In this document: positions 1 to 8,494 of the stretch, piece after piece
How positions within the stretch are numbered: position 1 is the first letter of the stretch
Layout of the letters: each line of letters begins with the position of its first letter
DNA from: Chondrus crispus
Taxonomy: Eukaryota > Rhodophyta > Florideophyceae > Gigartinales > Gigartinaceae
Length of the DNA stretch: 64,000 bases
NCBI RefSeq assembly: GCF_000350225.1
Contig: NW_005179007.1
Span: 1-64,000 of the forward strand
Direction: 5' to 3'
Position numbers and translations under genes: made by a program
The notes under the pieces: generated by a model
Databases searched by the model: none
What the model was told of the DNA's origin: nothing
What the model saw: only the letters and a program-made list of their open reading frames with translations

Positions 1-26
1 TCGAGAACGAGAGGGAACGCGCGAGA

Positions 27-401
27 ATGGAGGCAGCGTCGAGAGAAAAAGAGACATCACACGAGGAGGAGTGGGAAGGACAGCCCTCGCTCTCACCTGA
101 ACAAGAACAAGTGCATCAGTCGTGTGAGGAGGAAATGCGTCAAGAAGGGGAAACTGACGAAGAAAACATATCCATAGAAGATAATGATGATCAATCTCCT
201 TCCTCTCCGTCAGAACATATTTGCGACGATGACTTCGATGTGCGCGCATACATAGCTGTAACACTTGACAACAGCAGCAGTGAAGGAGAAGCTGATGATT
301 TTGCAGCAGAGGCCGAAAGGAGTTTGCCGCTTGACCGCCGGAATATGTCTGAATTCGAACGGAAAAAAGGCGGGCGGAACAAAAGAGAGCGTCAAAAATG
401 A
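27..401 (+). CDS. Acidic N-terminal ORF of the MULE
   Basis: This 124-codon ORF starts at the first ATG in the window. It is strongly acidic and Ser/Glu-rich, with clusters of Glu and Asp through residues 8-95, and ends in a basic tail (ERKKGGRNKRERQK) that resembles a nuclear localisation signal. Its stop codon overlaps the ATG of the transposase ORF in an ATGA tetranucleotide at 398-401. I infer that it is the N-terminal extension of the transposase, separated by a frameshift or a missed splice, rather than an independent gene. A small accessory protein is the alternative. No known domain is recognised. Confidence 0.45.
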   Translation: MEAASREKETSHEEEWEGQPSLSPEQEQVHQSCEEEMRQEGETDEENISIEDNDDQSPSSPSEHICDDDFDVRAYIAVTLDNSSSEGEADDFAAEAERSLPLDRRNMSEFERKKGGRNKRERQK

Positions 402-2104
402 GAAGTCAGAGAAGAGCAAAGGCGGAAATAGCTGCCGATAGAGTAGCAGAGATGATCTGGGTTCCCCGAAGATGCGTCCCGTATACCCCTGAGGTTGGAA
501 TCCAGCTTTCCGGACGATGGCGCTGCGAGCAGCTCATTCGAGCATATACTGCAAATTTCAGTTTGCCACAGGGAGTGAATGTTGTGAAAAATTATGAAAT
601 GATGCGTATGATTGGTCGGCGAAAGGGCTGCGTCGGAACTATCACTTTTAATCGGCAACCAAAATCAGGCCTGTGGAAGTTGAATCGGTTCCAAGAGCAC
701 AACAACGAGTGCTATAGGAATTCAATTGACGACAAGTCCTGTCAAAATAGACCGGCATATACTTGTGATCAAGTTGCTCGCGCGCTTCGTCATGAGTTCT
801 CGTTGAACCCTGACATGCCCACCAGCTTCCTTGGGTCAATTTTAAGAGCGAAGTCAATTTATCGTCGACAGCCAGCAAACTCCCACCTGCGAGCTGTGAG
901 GCGTGAGCTGAACAGATACATTTCAGCTGCTCGAGCCGTTGACATGGCTGCCCTAGAAGGTTATTGCGGTCTGCTGAGGGAATTGGGGCACAGGGTAGAC
1001 ATTTTTATCCTGTCTGGTACGCAAATGAAAGCCCAGCGCATTAAAGCTGCACGATTCATACACAAGCAACAGAAAAAACTTTCATATTTAGAAAGGCAAA
1101 GATCATACACCAAGTTCAAGGCGGAGGATGTGGACGTCTCGGACATTGTAGACGAGGGAAAATATTACGGGGGGTTCCTCTTCATCGCGATGGTCGCAGA
1201 AGCATTCTGCAGAAAGGGAAGGATGACATGCGCAGCGGATGCCGCGCATTGCGAGGGTTTGGGCCGCCGCTCATACGGAACAACATTCGAAGTGTTCGGA
1301 TATGACGCCAATCATCAATTATGCCCTTTGGTATTCGCCCATTTCGTTGGAGCGGAAGGAATGGACACATGGGAGAAAGTGTTCCAAGCTGCCGCCGATA
1401 TCCCCGAGTTTGATGTACGCGGCAGGACGACTATTGTCGACCAGGAGAAATCTATCGACGCCGCGTACAAGCTCTGCATGCAGCACGCAAAGTTGTTTCT
1501 GGACCCACTGCATGTCCGAAAAAATCTCGGTACCGCGCTGGGTGTGGGAAAGGTCGTTGGTTTGCGCATGTATGACAAAGCGCTTCGAAACCCAAGCAGG
1601 GATGAGGTTGATGAAGCCAAAAACGACTTCCCGAAGAAGATGAAAGAATACCTTAACAAATTTAATGACAGTGAGCTGTACAGATCTTGCTCTTTGTTGC
1701 AAGATCTGATCACAACATCTCAAGGAGCAGAGAGTGGGATGGCAGCTGCCCTGCGGAACCACATCAGGAGAGTAGAGCCGCAAAAGATGCTGGACAGAGT
1801 TATTTCCACACAGCGAGCTGCCTTCCTGAAGCGGCAAGCATCTGTACTTGACTTCAAGAGTCCGGTCCCACCTCAAATTGAGCACCACCTCGCGATTCTC
1901 ATTCAGAGATCCAGAGTTTATATGCAGTCCGTCAGGTTCGTAGAAGGAACGCGACAAATGGAGGCGACGGTCCGAAGCGTCGTTGACGGAACGCGCGTAA
2001 GGCGTGTAATTATAAGTTCAGAGCCAAATACGCCCCCTTCATGCTGCACGCATTCGAGATGGTTCTGGTTTTCCATGCTATCATGGGACGGCTGTGATAT
2101 GTGA
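398..2104 (+). CDS. MULE transposase (DDE core)
   Basis: This 568-codon ORF encodes the catalytic part of a Mutator-like transposase, which cuts and joins transposon ends in the nucleus. Residues 78-105 contain C78, W93, H101-N and C105, the pattern of the WRKY/GCM1-like DNA-binding fold common at MULE N-termini. The MULE catalytic core follows: D281 in AADAAH, D348 in TIVDQEKS, H372 in DPLHVRKN, and E445 in a GAESGM context that matches the family's ES-N motif. The frame breaks up at about 2040-2070, just where the SWIM zinc finger should be. FE-M lies in a second frame and GFPCYH in a third, and the remainder continues in the next ORF. Two small indels best explain this, so the gene is probably inactive. 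An intron is less likely over such a short interval. Confidence 0.7.
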   Translation: MRSQRRAKAEIAADRVAEMIWVPRRCVPYTPEVGIQLSGRWRCEQLIRAYTANFSLPQGVNVVKNYEMMRMIGRRKGCVGTITFNRQPKSGLWKLNRFQEHNNECYRNSIDDKSCQNRPAYTCDQVARALRHEFSLNPDMPTSFLGSILRAKSIYRRQPANSHLRAVRRELNRYISAARAVDMAALEGYCGLLRELGHRVDIFILSGTQMKAQRIKAARFIHKQQKKLSYLERQRSYTKFKAEDVDVSDIVDEGKYYGGFLFIAMVAEAFCRKGRMTCAADAAHCEGLGRRSYGTTFEVFGYDANHQLCPLVFAHFVGAEGMDTWEKVFQAAADIPEFDVRGRTTIVDQEKSIDAAYKLCMQHAKLFLDPLHVRKNLGTALGVGKVVGLRMYDKALRNPSRDEVDEAKNDFPKKMKEYLNKFNDSELYRSCSLLQDLITTSQGAESGMAAALRNHIRRVEPQKMLDRVISTQRAAFLKRQASVLDFKSPVPPQIEHHLAILIQRSRVYMQSVRFVEGTRQMEATVRSVVDGTRVRRVIISSEPNTPPSCCTHSRWFWFSMLSWDGCDM

Positions 2105-2459
2105 GAAGTACGGATCCCACAATTTGTTCAAGCACATTGCGCTGCGACATTTAACGCGAGCATGGAAAGAGCAGTACTACGACTTTTGCTACTCAATACC
2201 GGTGCAATACGCTGTAGACAAAGTCATCAAGGAGTCTAAACGTTTAGTAGCATTAGGTCAGAACCTACGGATCCCAAAAGCTATCCCTTCCCCTCGCGGA
2301 AGGCCAGTCAAGAACGCGGGGAAGCGAAAAAAGAGCTGGTACGAGCGAGGACCAACAGCATCAAAGAGGAAGTATACGTGCTCTCTTTGCCGTTCGGAGA
2401 CTCATACTGTCGCTACTTGCGCACTGAGACAGCTATACGGGGACGAAAACACGAAGTAA
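2094..2459 (+). pseudogene. C-terminal part of the MULE transposase (AT-hook, CCHC knuckle)
   Basis: This frame is open just upstream of 2094, where it reads GFPCYHGTAVICEKYG, the second half of a SWIM zinc finger (C at 2076-2078, H at 2082-2084). It therefore continues the transposase in another frame and is not a separate gene; the first codon here, GTG, is arbitrary. Counting from 2094, residues 66-75 contain the AT-hook core RGRP within a basic stretch. Residues 96-109 form a zinc knuckle with C-x2-C-x4-H-x4-C spacing. AT-hook plus knuckle tails are frequent in MuDR-type transposases and are thought to aid binding to transposon ends. Confidence 0.6.
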
Positions 2460-2561
2460 ATATGCTTTTGTGGTGTGTAAAATACCGAACGATGTAACCA
2501 CTTCGCATGATCTGTGACAAGTGCGTGGAGCAGCGAGATGATGCTTTTCCACAGCCACATG

Positions 2562-3825
2562 TAATGGTAGGTTCGGAGGCGCAAGGGAAAGAAGGAAGGC
2601 AGGTTGATGTGTGTGAGTGAAGGAGTTGGTGCCGAGGTTTACTTTGAAGCCGTTTTCCTGCGATACTTATACACTTCGAGTGCTACACTATCGATCTACT
2701 CCGACTCCCAGTAAACCATACTCTACTATGCGCGACCAAGCGCGGTCCTCTTGTGGCCCGACCATACTGTTCGATTTCCACCTTACGAATCGATTCGTAA
2801 CTATTAGCTCACAACTATTTCTACACTTTCCAAATGACTGTAAACCATGGCCCTAGGCATGCAACTGTTTCACACCTTACTAATCTGCATCCAGTCATGC
2901 CAGACTTCATTGTTGTGCAACGAACAACTTGGCCCTTGTCTATTTCCAACAACGCAAACGTCTTTCATATCACAATCGCCATACGTATCCTTGTTTCTCA
3001 CCTTACTAATTTCGCCAAGCACTGTCAGATAATTATGGCAAGTTATAACAATGTGCATCCAGACTTTCTACACAACTCACATGAGAATACATGTAAATCA
3101 CACGAGTACTGTCATGAACTTGCATCCAACGGCGCACCATGACGAGAGCACAGTGCAACGGCGCGTGCTCACGCAAGACTCGCATACAGCGTGACGCGTA
3201 CACAGAATAATCGCACAACTGTATTCCTCTCGCGAGAAGTACTTGTTGTACTTTTGATTCACATGTACTGTACTCGGACACACGCAGGATCGCAGACAGT
3301 CTGACACTGTAAAACTGTAAACCCTCATGTGCATACACCTGGATGCGTGTACATGTGTACGTACACGAATCCACCTGGCGACGTGTACATGTGTACACGG
3401 CATACATGTGTCCCGCCCGGGGGCCCCATGCAATTACCCATTACAACCATGGCAAACGACTTGAAACCCCCAAAACAACGTAATTATGGCATATACAGGC
3501 CATTTGAAGTACACCACAAGGCCAATGACGCACACGTGGACAACGCTCGACCAATAGATTTGCAGCATTAGACCTGAGGGTCAATAGAATTGCAGTATTT
3601 CCTGTGTAGTCTATAGTGCTACGGGCCAAGGTTCCACTTGGCAAAACTATGCAAATTTGCATGACCCTCCGAGAGGCCACTTTCGTCCCCGGAACCCCAA
3701 AATCTGGGATTTTACACGTGTCATGTCGTGATATGGGTAAGAGCGCCCGGACCGTGCAGTCATGTACACGTGTCACTCGATTTTGACCTTTTCAGATAAC
3801 AGGATGTGGTCGCACATTTTCAATA
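2562..3825 (-). mobile_element. Solo copia LTR (separate insertion, TSD ACATG)
   Basis: This 1,264-bp LTR has the same length and nearly the same sequence as the two LTRs of the copia element at 28041-35909. In its own sense direction (minus strand) it starts TATTGAAAATG and ends CTACCATTA. It is flanked by the 5-bp duplication ACATG at 2557-2561 and 3826-3830, so it is an independent insertion beside the MULE. It differs from the array LTRs at several sites, for example near 2631, 2688-2695 and 2854. It contains the palindrome ATGCAAATTTGCAT at 3649-3662 and clusters of GTACACGTGT-like palindromes at 3340-3410. Confidence 0.88.
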
Positions 3826-3850
3826 ACATGAAGGGTACTACTCCGCCACT

Positions 3851-5129
3851 GTGGCTCTTGGTGTGATGTACAACTGGCAACTGGACTTTTTGTTCTCGGT
3901 GGAGCTGCTGCACATGGCCCCGCTGCTGTCTGCGGCTCTGCCGTCCTTGGCCTTCACGTTCCACTCGTCTACCACGCGCGTGGCCCCGCCGCCGCCCGTC
4001 TTCCCGCTCCTGCCCGAAGCGCTCGCGGACTCCGCCTCGCAGCACATGTCCTCCTCCATCTTCCTCGCCCCTGTCTGCCTGGTGCACCGACACCGTGCCG
4101 CCGTTGTCGTTCCGCGGCTGCTGTTGCTGCAGCTGCACCCCGTCATCCAACGCGAGGTGGTGGTGGTGGCCGATGCGGACGCCACCAAAACCAACACCAG
4201 CACCAGCATCAACAACAACACCACAACCAGCTCCACAACCAGGATCACGCGCGAAGCGCGCGTGCACATCATGCTCAGGAGCGAGCAGGAGCGGGGGCGG
4301 GTGCGGGGACGAGGAGGACGAGGACGGGGAGCGGGCAAGGCGACGGATTCCAGGGGGTTGTCGGCGCCGAGCATGCAGAGCAGGGGGAGCCTGGAGGAGC
4401 TGCTGGCCGAGATTGGCGGTGACGGGACGCAGGGGGTGATTCGCGCAGACTAGTTTGGGAGCGGGCAGTGCACGCCGGTGAGCATGACGTCGTCGGGGAT
4501 GGACGGGGGCGGCGGTGCCAGCGACGGAGGCCAGGCGCGGCGGCCGCGCGTGGTGGACGCGTGGCAGGGGCCGACCGGAGCCGGCGTCGGCCAGCGGGCG
4601 GCGTTCGAGGCGAGCGGCGTGTCGACCGAGACTAGCACCATCCGCTTCGAGAGCAAGGGCTCGCTCACCAAGCGGCAGCGCGGCAGCGACGCGTTGGACG
4701 GCAGCCGCGAGCGCGCATCGTACGCGGAAGACGCGGGGTCGGGCGTGAGCGGCGGGGGCGGCGGCGGCGAGGCGACGGACGCGGGGCGCGGGCCGGTCGC
4801 GGGCGGGGACGCGCGCGGGGACGGAGGAAGTGCACGAGATCCTGCGGCGGATCAAGGAAAAGTAGCGGCGCGAGCGCAACCGGATCTCGGCGCGGCGCAG
4901 CAACTGCAAGAAGAAGGAGCGCGGCGTGGCGCTGGAGCGCGAGCTCGGCCGCATGCGTACGCTCAAGCAGCAGCTGCAGGAGCGCAAGGGCCAGCTGCGC
5001 GCTGAGGACGGCGCCCTGCCCGGCGGCCTGGCCCGCGCGCTGCAGATAAGCTTAACTCTTCGTCGAGAAGCGGTGAGAAGAGGTTGGAGAAGTTATTTGA
5101 TTTGTTTGCCAGGGGCGTCACAGATTTGA
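3851..5129 (+). pseudogene. Relic of a bZIP transcription factor gene
   Basis: A GC-rich block, far above its flanks in GC, carries a broken bZIP gene. The C-terminal bZIP lies at about 4830-5040 in one frame. EVHEILRRIKEK is followed by an in-frame TAG, then RRERNRISARRSNCKKKERG, then a Leu/Gln/Glu-rich helix (LERELGRMRTLKQQLQ). The basic region matches N-x7-R, but the invariant Arg is Asn here. The upstream Gly/Ser-rich region (4478-4840) and the segment GSLEELLAEIGGDG near 4390 lie in a different frame, with a stop between them at 4451-4453. A Gln/His-rich run, typical of transcription factors, is visible at about 4185-4250 in the third frame. I infer a host bZIP gene decayed by at least one frameshift and two stops. 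A spliced gene is possible but would not explain the stop inside the basic region. Confidence 0.6.
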
Positions 5130-5512
5130 AGCGTGGTGGTGGAACCAAATAGTGAACGTTGTAAAAATATAGAGAAGTAGACTTTTTATGGAGGCTCGCC
5201 GAGTTGATGTAGATAGAGTGGGTAGACATTGTTAGTGTTTCGCAAAAATAAGTCACCCTAAGTTTCCAACTGAGAAACACATGAATCTCAGAATTGGTCC
5301 AATGTCGCCCTATAGAAACAGATAAAGTTCGGCATGTTTCAACATGCCGCTTCTTCGAAAAATATCACCCTCACAATTGAATGCAAGTGACACGTCACCC
5401 TTCAATACTATATGATCGTGAGTAGTCGCCCTCAAAACACTCTGGGTCTAGGAACACACCCCTCAGGAGGGTCAAAAGCCGCAGCTGTCACCCCGAGATT
5501 CACAAATGACCC
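5130..5512. other. Noncoding region with recurring GTCRCCCT motif and a hairpin
   Basis: No supported gene is seen. The octamer GTCRCCCT or a one-base variant occurs at 5252, 5304, 5364, 5394, 5425 and 5487, with gaps of 52, 60, 30, 31 and 62 bases. Most gaps are close to multiples of 30-31, and the sequence between occurrences is unrelated. A perfect hairpin lies at 5330-5349 (arms CGGCATGTT / AACATGCCG, loop TC). Function is unknown. Confidence 0.4.
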
Positions 5513-6095
5513 TTTTTTCAGCGCAATGGTAAAACTTTTATTCGTTCTTATGCTTGTTCTAACTGCACGTACCAAGCGGTCTTACGTAGAATGAAATTAC
5601 ACATTTCTATGAAACAGGCAGTTGACACCTTGATCGCATGCAACGCACGAGAAAGCCATAGAGCTCATAGACTCCGATTCAACCGGTAAATGTTTCGGCG
5701 CTTGCATACGGCGAGCAAATTTAACTGGTCTCTTTCCATTAACAGGCTTTCCTCCTATCCCTTCGTTGATGAAGTGAAGGATCGAATGTAACAGTTTCTT
5801 CATGCCTGTTAGATCAGCGGATTCCAATTGAGACTCGAGGCTCTTAATTCTTTCCTTCATCGCCTTCTGTTCTTCTGCCATTTCCTTCTTCATCGCCTTC
5901 TGTTCTTCTGCCATTTCCTTCTTCAACTGATCGAGTTCCGCCTTCTTGGCTGGTGTGCTGACCTCCTCTATAATATTCAAAACCCGACGCTTGCTGTTAG
6001 GCGTCAGGGTTTGGATGTGGATCACGTCGGCTGATCCACCGAGGTCGGCACTGGTGCTCGGCTGCATTCGTTTTCCAGCAAAAGGACGTGGCAGG
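5513..6095 (-). mobile_element. Retrocopy, first array copy (divergent 3' end)
   Basis: The minus-strand retroposed sequence ends in an A-run (T-run on plus at 5513-5518). Its last about 45 bases (5519-5560) differ from the other twelve copies at several sites, whereas the rest is essentially identical. Its 3' flank is not SINE sequence, unlike all later copies, so the array edge lies here. The variant tail matches the tail seen at 39092-39113. Confidence 0.6.
5597..6067 (-). CDS. Unknown coiled-coil ORF, array copy 1
   Basis: This is a 156-codon ORF counted from the first ATG (6067); the frame is also open for at least 14 codons upstream. Residues 1-37 are Ser/Thr-rich with a basic patch (NSKRRVLN). 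Residues 38-85 form a predicted coiled coil containing an exact 11-residue tandem repeat, KKEMAEEQKAM, at 49-59 and 60-70. Residues 107-120 are basic. The C-terminus has C141-x2-C144-x5-C150-x2-H153, a possible zinc-binding knuckle. I do not recognise the family. It sits inside a poly(A)-tailed retrocopy, so it derives from an mRNA. All 13 copies keep the frame open, but the array is too young for that to prove selection. It has P23 and G103. Confidence 0.45.
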   Translation of the reverse strand: MQPSTSADLGGSADVIHIQTLTPNSKRRVLNIIEEVSTPAKKAELDQLKKEMAEEQKAMKKEMAEEQKAMKERIKSLESQLESADLTGMKKLLHSILHFINEGIGGKPVNGKRPVKFARRMQAPKHLPVESESMSSMAFSCVACDQGVNCLFHRNV

Positions 6096-6322
6096 AATTT
6101 TTGCCGCAAATTTTTCAGACCTCGATTTTACCATCAGGTTATGGGCCCAGATTTACGCTACCATTCGTGAGTTCGATTCTCACCGGGTGCACTTGGGCGG
6201 CGCAATGTTTGTTTGTTTGTTTGTGTCACACTTGGGAACGTACCTGCCTGTGCGTTGTGCAGTGACCCGCGCCGTGTGTTTGGCGTCCCTTGGTAGAGGG
6301 GGAGTGTTGAAAAAGTGAGCGC
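6096..6322 (+). mobile_element. SINE-like repeat, 3' segment (first copy)
   Basis: A tRNA-derived portion shows a perfect T-arm at 6167-6183 (stem GTGAG / CTCAC around TTCGATT, a good Pol III B box). It is followed by CGGGTGC, which can pair as the 3' acceptor strand. The 14-mer GGTTATGGGCCCAG lies at 6137-6150. The unrelated tail has a (TTTG)n run near 6208-6222 and ends at the AGCGC target site. The A-box half is absent here because the array starts within the retrocopy. Confidence 0.6.
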
Positions 6323-7586
6323 TAATGGTAGGTTCGGAGGGGCAAGGGAAAGAAGGAAGGCAGGTTGATGTGTGTGAGTGAAGGAGTTGGTTCCGAGGTT
6401 TACTTTGAAGCCGTTTTCCTGCGATACTTATACACTTCGAGTGCTACACTTTCGCTCTACTCCGACTCCCAGTAAACCATACTCTACTATGCGCAACCAA
6501 GCGCGGTCCTCTTGTGACCCGACCATACTGTTCGATTTCCACCTTACGAATCGATTCGTAACTATTAGCTCACAACTATTTCTACACTTTCCAAATGACT
6601 GTAAACCATGGCCCTTTGCATGCAACTGTTTCACACCTTACTAATCTGCATCCAGTCATGCCAGACTTCATTGTTGTGCAACGAACAACTTGGCCCTTGT
6701 CTATTTCCAACAACGCAAACGTCTTTCATATCACAATCGCCATACGTATCCTTGTTTCTCACCTTACTAATTTCGCCAAGCACTGTCAGATAATTATGGC
6801 AAGTTATAACAATGTGCATCCAGACTTTCTACACAACTCACATGAGAATACATGTAAATCACACGAGTACTGTCATGAACTTGCATCCAACGGCGCACCA
6901 TGACGAGAGCACAGTGCAACGGCGCGTGCTCACGCAAGACTCGCATACAGCGTGACGCGTACACAGAATAATCGCACAACTGTATTCCTCTCGCGAGAAG
7001 TACTTGTTGTACTTTTGATTCACATGTACTGTACTCGGACACACGCAGGATCGCAGACAGTCTGACACTGTAAAACTGTAAACCCTCATGTGCATACACC
7101 TGGATGCGTGTACATGTGTACGTACACGAATCCACCTGGCGACGTGTACATGTGTACACGGCATACATGTGTCCCGCCCGGGGGCCCCATGCAATTACCC
7201 ATTACAACCATGGCAAACGACTTGAAACCCCCAAAACAACGTAATTATGGCATATACAGGCCATTTGAAGTACACCACAAGGCCAATGACGCACACGTGG
7301 ACAACGCTCGACCAACAGATTTGCAGCATTAGACCTGAGGGCCAATAGAATTGCAGTATTTCCTGTGTAGTCTATAGTGCTACGGGCCAAGGTTCCACTT
7401 GGCAAAACTATGCAAATTTGCATGACCCTCCGAAAGGCCACTTTCGTCCCCGGAACCCCAAAATCTGGGATTTTACACGTGTCATGTCGTGATATGGGTA
7501 AGAGCGCCCGGACCGTGCAGTCATGTACACGTGTCACTCGATTTTGACCTTTTCAGATAACAGCATGTGGTCGCACATTTTCAATA
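6323..7586 (-). mobile_element. Solo copia LTR, array unit 1
   Basis: LTR of 1,264 bp between AGCGC at 6318-6322 and 7587-7591. Variant state: GAAAGGCC near 7432, shared only with the LTR at 17182. Confidence 0.9.
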
Positions 7587-7680
7587 AGCGCGCCCAAGGG
7601 GACACCAAGAAGCCAGCGCCTTTGGCCTAGTGGCTCACAAATTTTTGCGGCAAAATTTTCAGACCTCGATTTTAACATCA

Positions 7681-8267
7681 TTTTTTTTTCAGCGCCATGG
7701 TAAATCTTTTTATTCATTGTTATGCTTATTCTAACTGCACGTACCAAGCGGTCTTACGTAGAATGAAATTACACATTTCTATGAAACAGGCAGTTGACAC
7801 CTTGATCGCATGCAACGCACGAGAAAGCCATAGAGCTCATAGACTCCGATTCAACCGGTAAATGTTTCGGCGCTTGCATACGGCGAGCAAATTTAACTGG
7901 TCTCTTTCCATTAACAGGCTTTCCTCCTATCCCTTCGTTGATGAAGTGAAGGATCGAATGTAACAGTTTCTTCATGCCTGTTAGATCAGCGGATTCCAAT
8001 TGAGACTCGAGGCTCTTAATTCTTTCCTTCATCGCCTTCTGTTCTTCTGCCATTTCCTTCTTCATCGCCTTCTGTTCTTCTGCCATTTCCTTCTTCAACT
8101 GATCGAGTTCCGCCTTCTTGGCTGGTGTGCTGACCTCCTCTATAATATTCAAAACCCGACGCTTGCTGTTAGGCGTCAGGGTTTGGATGTGGATCACGTC
8201 GGCTGATCCACCGAGGTCGGCACTGGTGCTCGGCTGCATTCGTTTTCCAGCAAAAGGACGTGGCAGG
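7681..8267 (-). mobile_element. Poly(A)-tailed retrocopy inside the SINE-like repeat
   Basis: Read on the minus strand, the insert carries the 156-codon ORF, then a 3' untranslated region with AATAAA (7709-7714 on plus as TTTATT). About 20 bases on is a run of nine A (7681-7689), where the sequence returns to SINE. A poly(A) signal at the right distance, an A-tail and flanking direct repeats are the marks of target-primed reverse transcription of an mRNA. The tail consensus TTTACCATNGCGCTGAAAA also ends an inverted SINE piece near 39092, so both may have used the same LINE machinery (inference). Confidence 0.65.
7769..8239 (-). CDS. Unknown coiled-coil ORF, array copy 2
   Basis: Same protein as copy 1 (P23, G103). 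See the entry at 5597 for its domains. Confidence 0.45.
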   Translation of the reverse strand: MQPSTSADLGGSADVIHIQTLTPNSKRRVLNIIEEVSTPAKKAELDQLKKEMAEEQKAMKKEMAEEQKAMKERIKSLESQLESADLTGMKKLLHSILHFINEGIGGKPVNGKRPVKFARRMQAPKHLPVESESMSSMAFSCVACDQGVNCLFHRNV

Positions 8268-8494
8268 AATTTTTGCCGCAAATTTTTCAGACCTCGATTT
8301 TACCATCAGGTTATGGGCCCAGATTTACGCTACCATTCGTGAGTTCGATTCTCACCGGGTGCACTTGGGCGGCGCAATGTTTGTTTGTTTGTTTGTGTCA
8401 CACTTGGGAACGTACCTGCCTGTGCGTTGTGCAGTGACCCGCGCCGTGTGTTTGGCGTCCCTTGGTAGAGGGGGAGTGTTCAAAAAGTGAGCGC

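Larger units (their letters stand above)
1..2556 (+). mobile_element. MULE (Mutator-like) DNA transposon, left end outside window
   Basis: Three consecutive plus-strand ORFs together have the layout of a Mutator-like transposase: an acidic N-terminus, a zinc-binding DNA-binding region, a DDE core, a SWIM-like segment, then an AT-hook and a CCHC knuckle. No terminal inverted repeat can be defined because the left end is off the window and the right flank is interrupted by a solo LTR at 2562. Bases 2460-2556 hold no ORF and could be the 3' untranslated or terminal part. The copy looks inactive because the SWIM segment is split between reading frames. Confidence 0.75.
7587..8494 (+). repeat. Representative array spacer: SINE-like repeat split by a retrocopy
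   Basis: The order is: SINE 5' part with A box TGGCCTAGTGG (in GGCCTAGTGGC, near 7623), then retrocopy on the minus strand (7681-8267), then SINE 3' part with T-arm/B box at 8339-8355. The 41-bp segments 7640-7680 and 8268-8308 are direct repeats with three mismatches. The undivided SINE at 39298-39554 carries this segment once, so it was duplicated when the retrocopy inserted. The equivalent spacers lie at 9759, 11931, 14102, 16274, 18446, 20618, 22790, 24962, 27133, 35910 and 38081. Confidence 0.8.

Noticed and set aside
1182-1957. Minus-strand and alternate-frame ORFs across the MULE
   Set aside because: Shadows of the transposase frame, which carries all the recognisable motifs.
3033-3433. 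Repeated Cys/Tyr-rich ORFs of 111 and 124 codons on the minus strand, present in every LTR
   Set aside because: They lie wholly in LTR sequence, overlap each other, and come from GTACACGTGT-type palindromic words; no domain or independent support.
3773-4987. 404-codon minus-strand ORF over the GC-rich block
   Set aside because: Antisense to the bZIP relic and composed of low-complexity Arg/Ala/Pro runs; a GC-driven artefact.
5252-5494. CRISPR-like array
   Set aside because: The repeated word is only eight bases and the setting is eukaryotic; no cas-like genes.
6096-6322. Functional tRNA gene
   Set aside because: A good T-arm is present, but the A-box half is missing or far away and the sequence is a multi-copy repeat, so SINE-like is the better call.
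7587-8494. Spacer as a single DNA transposon with terminal inverted repeats
   Set aside because: The inverted copies near 39500 come from separate SINE insertions; single spacers have no terminal inverted repeats, and the internal insert has an A-tail.
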